A stretch of 32,194 nucleotides of DNA from a virus, in IMG/VR virus record IMGVR_UViG_3300005613_000261, positions 1 to 32,194 of that record; one strand, written 5' to 3'. Positions within the stretch are counted from its first letter, which is position 1; every line of letters begins with the position of its first letter. A program made the translations under genes and the position numbers. Below, one piece after another: positions 1 to 6,979 of this stretch. The notes under the pieces were generated by a model. That model searched no databases, was not told the DNA's origin, and worked only from the letters and a program-made list of their open reading frames with translations.

Positions 1-144
1 GTCCAACGTGACGCCGTGGTCGATGACGGGCGCACCCGTGATGGTTCCGCCGTCCGCGATGACCTGGGCGGCGTTCTCGAAGCGTGAGGCCCAGACACAC
101 CCTCGTGCTCGTTCGGCTGCTTGACTGGCAGTTAGTAAACTCAT
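1..144 (-). CDS. LamG/concanavalin-like structural protein, N-terminal part only
   Basis: Open frame of 48 codons running off the left edge of the window. It begins with ATG at 144, sharing one base with the TAA stop of the gene before it (TAATG), which suggests translational coupling. The visible residues (start MSLLTASQAAERARG; later TITGAPVIDHGVTLD) resemble the start of a LamG or concanavalin-like jelly-roll domain, where a phrase such as GAPVIDHGVTLD precedes the first strands. Such domains occur in phage tail and capsid appendage proteins. The coding DNA here is clearly richer in G and C than the genes that follow. The rest of the gene is outside the window, so the assignment rests on about 45 residues. 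Confidence 0.6.
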   Translation of the reverse strand, partial: MSLLTASQAAERARGCVWASRFENAAQVIADGGTITGAPVIDHGVTLD

Positions 145-452
145 TACTTCTCAACAATCTCCAAACCTAGATCTTTGCCATCTCCAATGGGTTTAACATC
201 TTTGGTAAGATCAGAGATCTTGGCTTTTACGCGCTCGTGGATCAGACGTACTCTCTTGTGGGAGATACCTACTAGTCGCGCGATACCATGGTATCCATTA
301 TTCTTCTCAATTTCTTTGAGAAGGGGAATAGTTGATTCGACCTCAGCGGGAGACAGTGCTCTCGGTGTATTGTCAGAGGTCTCTTTCTCGGCCTGCAAGT
401 CAGCAAGCTCCTTGTCTTTTAGAACATTATCAATGACTTCTTTGTCTGCCAT
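144..452 (-). CDS. Small helix-turn-helix-like protein
   Basis: A 102-residue acidic, helix-rich protein. An AGGAG ribosome site lies six bases before its ATG. Residues around 53-70 (HGIARLVGISHKRVRLI) read like a helix-turn-helix: an Ala in the first helix, a Gly at the turn and a basic recognition helix. The family is not one I can name. It sits between tail or appendage genes, directly upstream of the LamG-like gene and overlapping it by one base, so it could be a small structural or assembly protein rather than a regulator. CDS status is solid from the start context and packing; function is open. Confidence 0.75.
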   Translation of the reverse strand: MADKEVIDNVLKDKELADLQAEKETSDNTPRALSPAEVESTIPLLKEIEKNNGYHGIARLVGISHKRVRLIHERVKAKISDLTKDVKPIGDGKDLGLEIVEK

Positions 453-460
453 GATTACTC

Positions 461-574
461 CTATACGCTTGTTACAAAACCATCATCATTAAGGGGCTTC
501 CAGTGACAGCGCCAATGAATAGCTCCAGACGTTCCTACTCCAAATTGTGTCACTTCCAGATGTCCCATTAACAT
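461..574 (-). CDS. Small ORF in a second frame, possibly the 3' half of a frameshifted gene
   Basis: A 37-residue frame starting at ATG 574 (or ATG 568) and ending at TAG 461, nine bases before the next gene. It overlaps the 53-residue frame at 489-650 in a different register. Its product (for example GVGTSGAIHWRCHWKPLNDD) reads like real protein and ends close to the next ribosome site, whereas the other frame ends in a less convincing tail. Joining the two with a one-base skip around 560-575 gives a 62-residue protein. This may be a natural indel, a programmed +1 shift or a sequencing error. No independent ribosome site is obvious. Confidence 0.35.
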   Translation of the reverse strand: MLMGHLEVTQFGVGTSGAIHWRCHWKPLNDDGFVTSV

Positions 575-650
575 AATGGATCACCCCAGAAAACTTAGGG
601 ATCCGTTCGGTAGAGGCTGCATCTGCAGCCGATGTGAGGCGGGTACCCAT
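489..650 (-). CDS. Small unknown protein in the tail gene cluster (possible 5' part of a split gene)
   Basis: A 53-residue frame with ATG at 650, three bases after the TAA of the 178-residue gene. A purine-rich AGAGGA lies within the end of that gene at suitable distance. Residues 18-35 include IPKFSGVIHYVNGTSG. The phrase YVNGTSGSD resembles the opening of parallel beta-helix appendage domains, such as WFVAKSGADTNNG in the neighbouring 443-residue protein, which could be chance. The frame overlaps another open frame (461-574) that reads more naturally at its C-terminal end. Too short for family assignment. Confidence 0.45.
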   Translation of the reverse strand: MGTRLTSAADAASTERIPKFSGVIHYVNGTSGSDTIWSRNVWSYSLALSLEAP

Positions 651-653
651 GAC

Positions 654-1190
654 TTAGTACATCCTCTTGGCGTATACGGTTAGGTCGCAGTCATTACCAG
701 CATCATTACTGGTCACATACTTCACACGCACATATTTGAAAGGACACGCTGTGTCACAGATAGCAAATGCATCTGTATCTACCCAACTAGCCACACCAAA
801 CCGTCCGTTCGTTACATCCTGGTATGTACAAGACGCGGGTGCAGTCCCATCATCTTGGTTAGAACCCTCTACAGTTATAGTTAAAACATCTGTAGGAGCT
901 GTCCCCGATGTCTCCATCTGTAAGGAGAAATATCTGAATCCGTCCATATCAAGATAAGCATAGCCAGTAGTATTAGTTGCGATGTTGGTTAGGTCTAACA
1001 GGGTCTCTTCTACATGGTGAGATGATAGTGGGTTAATCTCCATGATACGAAGAGCATTCGCCGCAGCGTCTTCAACAGCCAGCCGAATACGCCCGTATAG
1101 GTCTACAAGTATATTTGCGGACTCACCATCAGCCACTGCAGTGGGAAGGGCCGATTTTGCTAGTCCGGAAACTTTAGAAATCCATGTCAT
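654..1190 (-). CDS. Phage structural protein, probably tail or appendage
   Basis: A 178-residue protein with an AAAAGGAG ribosome site six bases before ATG. It is rich in Thr, Ala, Asp and beta-branched residues. The C-terminal half (SLQMETSGTAPTDVLTITVE, then VRVKYVTSND and DLTVYAKRMY) has the alternating pattern of a beta-sandwich typical of phage virion proteins in which a measured mean or offset domain is used as an appendage. It lies between the beta-helix protein and the small genes at the left end, in one minus-strand run. No catalytic motif is visible. Name and role are inferred from composition and neighbourhood only. Confidence 0.7.
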   Translation of the reverse strand: MTWISKVSGLAKSALPTAVADGESANILVDLYGRIRLAVEDAAANALRIMEINPLSSHHVEETLLDLTNIATNTTGYAYLDMDGFRYFSLQMETSGTAPTDVLTITVEGSNQDDGTAPASCTYQDVTNGRFGVASWVDTDAFAICDTACPFKYVRVKYVTSNDAGNDCDLTVYAKRMY

Positions 1191-1202
1191 GTCGTTCTCC
1201 TT

Positions 1203-2534
1203 TTATCCGACAAACCAATTTGAGCCGTCAGAATATAGACATACTACATTATAATCATCGTCAATAACTAGAGTGTCTTGTCCAGCAATAGTTTCAGCGC
1301 CTTCTGTAGAAACAGTGATGTTGTTGGTTCCGGCATTTCCACCTTCATCAACAATTTCAATCTTTCTACCGGGCCACATATCAGCAGTTTGTAATTCAAT
1401 TGCACAAGCACCTGTTGCTGTTCTAGTAACGCCGAGCACGTTATCAGTTGGTACTGTATCATAAGAAGCGACATCTACTTCTCGTCGAGACCAACTATTA
1501 GCAACAACGATACTGCCAGCAGCTTCTGTTCTTGTTCCTGTAATTTCAGGAGCATCAATTTTTAATATACTGGTTGCATCAATATCCCAAACCGTAGCAC
1601 AATTGATTCGAGTGCAAGAACAATAGAACTTTGCAACATTGTCTCCAGCCAGAGCAGTGCCGGAGCCATCATCTGTAATCCACCCACCTTTAGCATAGGT
1701 CGTACCAGCATCACTATTCATCGCTATACCGGTTCCACTAATATAGATGCCTTCATAGGTAGCTGTAATACCATTTCCATCAGCATTATTCAAAGCGATA
1801 CCGTCTTCACAAACCATATATGAACAATCAATATTTAAAGAACCGCCACTAGTAACAAATAGATCGTCCGACCCAGTAGCTAGTGCAATATGATCACAAA
1901 AGACATTTCCTTCTCCAGTAATACAGTCCCCACCAGAGGCCACTAAGTTGTAAACATACAAGGCAGCAGCAGCCTCAATTGTATGTGAACCGGTAATCAT
2001 ACAGTTACGTGCATCAATATAAATGCCAGCTTTGATAGTTAGATCTTCTGTGTATTCACCACAATATACTTTGATGCATTCCCCGGCGCTAGATGCAGCA
2101 ATCGCAGCTCCAATAGTGAGAAAGGCACTACCAGGAGTCATACCGTTATTGGTATCAGCACCTGACTTAGCTACGAACCAGGTATTAGCGACGACACCAC
2201 CGCTATTACCTAGATTATCCCAGGTCGCTCCGTTCCATACGATTTCATCATACTGAGAGAAATTCTGACCCGTGTTGGTTCTAGTGGCATCATTATCAGT
2301 GACATTTGCCGTAATGGTATAAAAATCGCCATTATTCACTGCAGCCAAAGTAGGGAAGTCTGCTGGCAAACCAATAGCTCCCTTATAATCCATTGGTGCT
2401 GTAAGGCCAAGTTGTGCAGCAGTAACCTGATGTGGGTTTGCCAGATCAGCTAAGTGAGCAGCCAGTCCAGCAGCCAATGCAAATGGGCCAAGAACTGCAT
2501 GCTCCTTAATATGTTTTGGAATGTCCATTCCCAT
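1203..2534 (-). CDS. Tail fibre or appendage protein with right-handed beta-helix
   Basis: A 443-residue protein with a GGAG ribosome site before ATG. Residues about 27-50 (HLADLANPHQVTAAQLGL) match the NPHQVT-type repeat common in phage fibre and neck proteins. Residues about 115-160 (NTWFVAKSGADTNNGMTPGS, then LTIGAAI and VYCGEYTEDLTI) are the typical start of a pectin-lyase-like parallel beta-helix, followed by about 180 residues of repeated short strands with Gly, Asn and Asp turns. The C-terminal 80 residues (from NVLGVTRTATG to SDGSNWFVG) resemble a capping domain found at the end of phage fibres. There are several Cys in the helix. Likely host-recognition or virion surface role; no lyase catalytic residues could be identified. 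Confidence 0.85.
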   Translation of the reverse strand: MGMDIPKHIKEHAVLGPFALAAGLAAHLADLANPHQVTAAQLGLTAPMDYKGAIGLPADFPTLAAVNNGDFYTITANVTDNDATRTNTGQNFSQYDEIVWNGATWDNLGNSGGVVANTWFVAKSGADTNNGMTPGSAFLTIGAAIAASSAGECIKVYCGEYTEDLTIKAGIYIDARNCMITGSHTIEAAAALYVYNLVASGGDCITGEGNVFCDHIALATGSDDLFVTSGGSLNIDCSYMVCEDGIALNNADGNGITATYEGIYISGTGIAMNSDAGTTYAKGGWITDDGSGTALAGDNVAKFYCSCTRINCATVWDIDATSILKIDAPEITGTRTEAAGSIVVANSWSRREVDVASYDTVPTDNVLGVTRTATGACAIELQTADMWPGRKIEIVDEGGNAGTNNITVSTEGAETIAGQDTLVIDDDYNVVCLYSDGSNWFVG

Positions 2535-2542
2535 AATTACTC

Positions 2543-2926
2543 CTAGACTGTATCTCCTACATTGGGAAGATCAGACATATCAATACGCACTGTAGTTCCA
2601 CCAGCATCAAACTCAAACCAGTCGAAATTAGTAGTATCAATGTTTAGGAACCCATCAAGCACTTCAATTTCAGCGACAACACGAGCGCCACCCATATAGA
2701 AGTTGCTACTGGCAAGTTGTCTTCCGTTACTACTATGAAAGATCCAGGCTCCCCAATCTCTAACTGGGAATCCATTGCTGGTGGTAAGTTCTCTACGATA
2801 AGAGTATGCGTTTTTTCGGATGAGATACCCAGAGATAGACACAGTATCAATGCGTAGGACTTCACCAGCTGCGTTTTTTAAGATGCGATCTAATCGGGCA
2901 CTCGCAAAAGGTTGACCATTACTCAT
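2543..2926 (-). CDS. Small phage structural protein
   Basis: A 127-residue protein with a textbook AGGAGGT ribosome site that overlaps the stop of the gene before it. The sequence is dominated by predicted beta strands (VLRIDTVSISGYLI, then GARVVAEIEVLDG and TVRIDMSDLPNVG) with many aromatic residues (FDWFEF, DWGAWIFH). There is no signal peptide, membrane segment or catalytic motif. It lies between an Ig-like domain protein and the beta-helix fibre, eight bases upstream of the latter, so it is probably a tail or decoration component. I do not recognise a family. Confidence 0.65.
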   Translation of the reverse strand: MSNGQPFASARLDRILKNAAGEVLRIDTVSISGYLIRKNAYSYRRELTTSNGFPVRDWGAWIFHSSNGRQLASSNFYMGGARVVAEIEVLDGFLNIDTTNFDWFEFDAGGTTVRIDMSDLPNVGDTV

Positions 2927-2935
2927 GGTTACCTC

Positions 2936-4018
2936 CTAAATAGTAATTGTTAATGTAGATCCACTGACCTCTAGTGCTTTCGCAATTTCGCCTGGAGCAG
3001 AATCCTCCTCTCCATCATAGGAGCCTAGGACCGATTCGGCAAAGACACGTACTGATTCTTGAGTAATAGTGTCTGGATCAATAGCCTTGTTGAACGTTAC
3101 AACGATTTCTTTTCGACCAAGAGGAACATTGATTGCTCTATGTTCAGGAGATATTTCATCTACACCAAAAGGCTCTGTGATAAATGGTGGAATGTTTGGG
3201 GCAGGATCACCAGTTGGAGATGTAGATGTTGTACTAGGAATAGTCTCAATAGATCCACTACCTGTAGTAAACTCATAAGTATAAATGGCATCCATAACCT
3301 CTGCTGGTGTCAGAGCAATAGTATAAGTATCTCCTAATCTAAAATCTGTTCCTGTGAAATAAAACTCAACCCCTGAATCTAATGGTCTGTCTTGACTAGA
3401 ACATATGCCACTATGTCGAATAGATGGTGTGTTCTGCCAATACCAATCGTATTCTGCCACACCAACACCACCAGTTTTGGTGATTTCAATTACAGCAGTA
3501 ACATTAGCTGTCCCTGTATAACTACCACCAGTAACCACATTGCCGTCACCAAGATTAGAACCTAGTTGAGTATCCCAAATAGTTCTACTACGAATACCTC
3601 TACTAGATGGGAATCCCGCCTCTTGACCTGCTAAAAATACAGTAAAGTCTGTCAATGCTGCCATGAAATTAGTTGGAGTGAAGATTGCTTTACTACGATA
3701 ACCTCCACCTGGAGAATATGATGGTGCGGATACTGAATTACCATCATCATCAATTTTCTCGACAGACCATTCTCCTTGTACAATACCGTGATAACCAGGG
3801 GAGTCTAGAAACTCCTGTGGTTCTGGGGTCAATAGTTTGTTCCATCTTACCTGATCCGGTCCTGTCCAAAGACTATGATCTGGACCAATCACGAAGAAGG
3901 CTCCCTCTACTTTCTCTGGATCAATTTCTTGATCAAAGATAGCAAACACAGTCGCACCGATAGGTATGCCTGTGGCACCATTAGACGGATATACACTATC
4001 AACAGTAGGTGCTGTCAC
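2936..4018 (-). CDS. Ig-like (SbsA/Big_5-type) domain virion protein
   Basis: A 360-residue protein that starts with GTG at 4018, three bases after the TAG of its neighbour overlaps it (TAGGTG), with GGAGG just upstream. The N-terminus (VDSVYPSNGATGIPIGATVF, then FDQEIDP) is a classic SbsA-type bacterial Ig-like domain: P-x-(D/N)-G-A, then a hydrophobic strand, then F(D/N)xxIDP. A second copy is at residues about 288-360 (ISPEHRAINVPLGRKEIVVT, then FNKAIDPDTI). A central region of about 150 residues carries Gly- and Thr-rich strands. Such domains decorate phage tails and capsids and are often carbohydrate or surface contacts. Domain assignment is firm; virion location is inferred from neighbours. 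Confidence 0.8.
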   Translation of the reverse strand: MTAPTVDSVYPSNGATGIPIGATVFAIFDQEIDPEKVEGAFFVIGPDHSLWTGPDQVRWNKLLTPEPQEFLDSPGYHGIVQGEWSVEKIDDDGNSVSAPSYSPGGGYRSKAIFTPTNFMAALTDFTVFLAGQEAGFPSSRGIRSRTIWDTQLGSNLGDGNVVTGGSYTGTANVTAVIEITKTGGVGVAEYDWYWQNTPSIRHSGICSSQDRPLDSGVEFYFTGTDFRLGDTYTIALTPAEVMDAIYTYEFTTGSGSIETIPSTTSTSPTGDPAPNIPPFITEPFGVDEISPEHRAINVPLGRKEIVVTFNKAIDPDTITQESVRVFAESVLGSYDGEEDSAPGEIAKALEVSGSTLTITI

Positions 4019-4348
4019 CTAGCCTCCAATACCAAGCCAACCAAGGACTCGACAAAATTGTTTCCGGAGCCAATTACGTGCTCTATTATACCATTTACGT
4101 TGGATAGCGTTCTGTCGTTTCATCTCTGCAATTTCAGCATCTGTTGGAAGAGGCTGACCACCAAACATGATAACCATTTCTGTTTCTTCAACACCATCTT
4201 TTTCTATAGTCTTGACCTTCAGGTCACCTTTGAGAGTAGCATCGCCATGATGCAATCCTTTACGGTCATCACGTTTACCAAGATCTAGTGGTGTAAAAAT
4301 AACTTCTTGATTTCCAAAACCATTATAATGTTTTCTTTGAGCCTCCAC
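4019..4348 (-). CDS. Small basic-tailed protein following the capsid gene terminator
   Basis: A 109-residue protein. The open frame extends upstream to an ATG at 4444, but that start would place an intrinsic terminator (4377-4413) inside the coding region. The better start is GTG at 4348, preceded by AAAGGA at seven bases. Residues 25-65 contain a beta-strand and charged stretch (LKGDLKVKTIEKDG, EMVIMFGG). The last 30 residues (RKWYNRARNWLRKQFCRVLG) form a basic, tryptophan-rich amphipathic helix that could bind membrane or nucleic acid. It is the first gene downstream of the major capsid gene and overlaps the next start in TAGGTG. Function unknown. Confidence 0.7.
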   Translation of the reverse strand: MEAQRKHYNGFGNQEVIFTPLDLGKRDDRKGLHHGDATLKGDLKVKTIEKDGVEETEMVIMFGGQPLPTDAEIAEMKRQNAIQRKWYNRARNWLRKQFCRVLGWLGIGG

Positions 4349-4376
4349 GCCATTATCCTTTCTTTTTAGGCAGTAA

Positions 4377-4413
4377 ACAAAAAACGGGGTAGGAGCACTA
4401 GCCCCTACCCCGT
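4377..4413 (-). terminator. Intrinsic terminator after the major capsid gene
   Basis: Perfect 10-base-pair inverted repeat, ACGGGGTAGG (4384-4393) and CCTACCCCGT (4404-4413), with a 10-base loop. Read on the minus strand the stem is followed by TTTTTTGTTT. It lies 41 bases past the capsid stop, so most capsid transcripts probably end here and downstream tail genes are expressed at a lower level by readthrough. Confidence 0.88.
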
Positions 4414-4454
4414 GATTATAGCCTACGTGAGGCCAGCCCAACAACCTGTCGGGA

Positions 4455-5687
4455 CTAGACTACAGGCTGGTTAGGTGGAATGATGCCAACTGCACCGCTA
4501 ACCGAGATGTTAGTCTGAGCAGGCAGTACGATCTGGTTAGGAACAACCTTGATATTCTTAGCAATAGAAATGGCTTGGCCCTCACTGTAGATACCAATGG
4601 TATAACGTTCCCGCAGCTTGATCTTACGGACATCAACCTTAGGATCAGTCCACTCGTCAGTCATTAGATCTTCATCAACGATAAGAGCGCCTAGCTCACC
4701 TTGGGTGAACATGATGACGTCAGTTAGCATTGTGTCTGGATCGAATGGCATGAACGGGCTGACATGGATAGTCATTGGCCATGGCCAGTAGCTTGGGGTG
4801 CTAGGAGCCGAGGTCATAGTCTGATCATAACCAGTTAGTGGAGTAGCGCTTTCACCAGAGGTAGCGCTAGCAGGAACAGCATTGCGTCCCATGCCCATGC
4901 CCAGGTTGCCCTGACCACCATTGGACCATGGAGTTTGCTTGTTGACCTGACCCTGCCAACCATAGAACATGGTGCCTCCACCAGAGTTCAGTGCGAAACG
5001 ACGCATGGTTGGGTCCTGGACCCACATTAGCCAAGTTAGGGGGTGCATAAGCAGAGCATTAGGCACGTAACCATTATGGAGAATCTGAGCATACATCTCG
5101 AACAGGTCATCCATAATCATGGCACCATTTGGATTGCCCTCTAGGTCTCGACCATGAGTAACACCCTTGTGGGTAGAAGTTGGGCTAAGGTTGTCGAATA
5201 CTAGAGTACCCAAGCTCAGGATATGCTTGAAGATCTTCCACTCTTTATGGCGAGCCATTGCCTTACCAGCTTCACGCATCCAGATATTCATCAGATTCCA
5301 GTTGGAATACCGAATCATTTCCTCGGTGAAACCGAATGCCAGACCGGATTTACCGATCTGAGCTGTGACAGTTGCCCCACCAATCTGTGGTTGGACTTCT
5401 GGGTACTCTTCGCCCTCAGCGATGTCCTCTGCGACGACAGCACCAATTGCTGGGAATACGATTTGCTGTCCAAAGCGGAACTCCAGACGATCTAGCAGAT
5501 TGACACCTACAAGTAGAGGCTCCTGGCTTTCCTTGATTACCTGAGTGATAACCTTTGGAAGTAGAGGACCAGCGTTGGAGGTGTTCATTACGTCCTCGAA
5601 CTTGGTGAACTCACCAGAAACTGGATCGTAACCGCCGTCTGCGAAGACCGATTTGAGATGGGCTATGTCTTGAATCTTAAAAGCCAT
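4455..5687 (-). CDS. Major capsid protein (HK97 fold)
   Basis: A 410-residue protein with AGGAGG before its ATG. Features of HK97-type capsid proteins: an N-terminal helix region, then strands around residues 70-120 (QQIVFPAIGAVVAEDIAEGE, EYPEVQPQ, ATVTAQIGKSGLAFGFTEEM) matching the E-loop and spine-helix entry, a long helical spine (residues 120-160, NIWMREAGKAMARHKEW), and an A-domain region that includes PNALLMHPLTWLMWVQDP. Position supports this: protease-scaffold, structural protein, then capsid, and a strong terminator immediately after it, as expected for the most abundant virion protein. Expected to form hexamers and pentamers of the head; it may be processed by the upstream protease. 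Confidence 0.92.
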   Translation of the reverse strand: MAFKIQDIAHLKSVFADGGYDPVSGEFTKFEDVMNTSNAGPLLPKVITQVIKESQEPLLVGVNLLDRLEFRFGQQIVFPAIGAVVAEDIAEGEEYPEVQPQIGGATVTAQIGKSGLAFGFTEEMIRYSNWNLMNIWMREAGKAMARHKEWKIFKHILSLGTLVFDNLSPTSTHKGVTHGRDLEGNPNGAMIMDDLFEMYAQILHNGYVPNALLMHPLTWLMWVQDPTMRRFALNSGGGTMFYGWQGQVNKQTPWSNGGQGNLGMGMGRNAVPASATSGESATPLTGYDQTMTSAPSTPSYWPWPMTIHVSPFMPFDPDTMLTDVIMFTQGELGALIVDEDLMTDEWTDPKVDVRKIKLRERYTIGIYSEGQAISIAKNIKVVPNQIVLPAQTNISVSGAVGIIPPNQPVV

Positions 5688-5699
5688 TTCTTTGCCTCC

Positions 5700-6965
5700 T
5701 TATCGGCTGATCAGGTTGATGACGATTTCCTTGTCGGATGCACCAGCATAGGTTAGGTTGTCAGGATAGCCTGCCGAAGCAGTACCTGGCATCTGGTCTA
5801 GGACACCGAAGTTATCCCAAGCTGTTTTAACCCTGTCCAGGAAGTCGCGGGGATGGCGTACCGAAGTAAGAGCCTGTCCCATAATATCACGGAATGTAGT
5901 GTTAGTAGCCACAACAAAGTTAGAGTCTGCATCGCACTCAACAAAGTCACCAGGCTTGATATCGCCAACAGCAGAGACATAGTTGCTCACTGTAGCAGGG
6001 GCACTTGTATAGCTATAGAAAGTAACATTGGTTCCACTAACATGTGCGGGAACTGTTGCACCACCATTGACGTAGAAGAAGTAAACACCAGCTTCATAAT
6101 CAATGTAGTAGTCACCAGTTGTAGAAAGAGCATCTGGGCCCGACCGACGTCGCACTAGCAAACTAGCATTGTCGGCACTAACTGGTGTATAAGTGGTATC
6201 CTTTGCCACCGGCCAAGCAGTTGCAGCATATGCTACAAAGTTGGTATTGGTGATCGAAGAATAACGAGTTGCAGCAATAGTATTAGCTCCGCTGAATAGG
6301 TTGCCAGACCCGAAAGCCAGAGTGCTACCAGTTAGGGCAGCAGGCAAAGTTTCAGCGCTCTGGACTGCAGGAACGTGTGGGAGACGCAGAGCGTAGTCAC
6401 ACAGGATAGCAGTCTTGTGTTGCATATAGAAGTTATGGAACTTCGCATCAATAGCAAAGTTACGTCGACTTAGCGCCGAGTTATCATTGTTGCCATAAAA
6501 TGCCCACGAGTACATGCAGTGAGCAGCAACGCCGATTGGACGAGAAATAAAGTCGTCACAATCTTCTAGAGTTGTAATGAAACCGCGAGCCTGTAGAGCT
6601 GCAGTGACCTGGGCTTTAGTATAAGAAGTCGCTGCTGTAACAGGACTTCCAGTAGTCAGGTCAATAACTAGTTCCGCAACATCGTTGGCAGTATAGGTTA
6701 GGATGGTTGCCCCACCACCTGCAGCTGCCCATGCCACCTTCAGACCAGCTGGCACAATCTCCTCAATACGGTCCAGAGCAACTAGCTTGCCAGCCATGAT
6801 GGTGATATAAGTCTCATACCACTTATCATAGTAAGCAACGGGTAGCCAGTTAGCAGGAGCGCCATGGATATGTGGCCGTTGGCCTTCGGAGTGTTCGAAG
6901 TTCGGAACAAGGTTCCCTACGTGATCCCAAGTGCGGTGATTAGCGGCTGGTTGAACAGTTGCCAT
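5700..6965 (-). CDS. Head-associated structural protein upstream of the capsid gene
   Basis: A 421-residue protein with AGGAGG nine bases before ATG. The start (MATVQPAANHRTWDH) and a mid-region rich in Thr, Ala, Ser and Tyr (for example NTNFVAYAATAWPVA, YYIDYEAGVYFFYVNGG, SYTSAPATVSNYVS) suggest beta-rich virion protein. Residues about 365-385 (GDIKPGDFVECDADSNFVV) look like the capsid-decoration motif in which a parameter value of a coat-associated domain is written GDxV. It lies between the protease-scaffold and the major capsid gene, the usual place for a head decoration or vertex protein. There is no similarity I can name with certainty, so the role is an inference. Confidence 0.7.
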   Translation of the reverse strand: MATVQPAANHRTWDHVGNLVPNFEHSEGQRPHIHGAPANWLPVAYYDKWYETYITIMAGKLVALDRIEEIVPAGLKVAWAAAGGGATILTYTANDVAELVIDLTTGSPVTAATSYTKAQVTAALQARGFITTLEDCDDFISRPIGVAAHCMYSWAFYGNNDNSALSRRNFAIDAKFHNFYMQHKTAILCDYALRLPHVPAVQSAETLPAALTGSTLAFGSGNLFSGANTIAATRYSSITNTNFVAYAATAWPVAKDTTYTPVSADNASLLVRRRSGPDALSTTGDYYIDYEAGVYFFYVNGGATVPAHVSGTNVTFYSYTSAPATVSNYVSAVGDIKPGDFVECDADSNFVVATNTTFRDIMGQALTSVRHPRDFLDRVKTAWDNFGVLDQMPGTASAGYPDNLTYAGASDKEIVINLISR

Positions 6966-6979
6966 GGAACACTTCCTCC

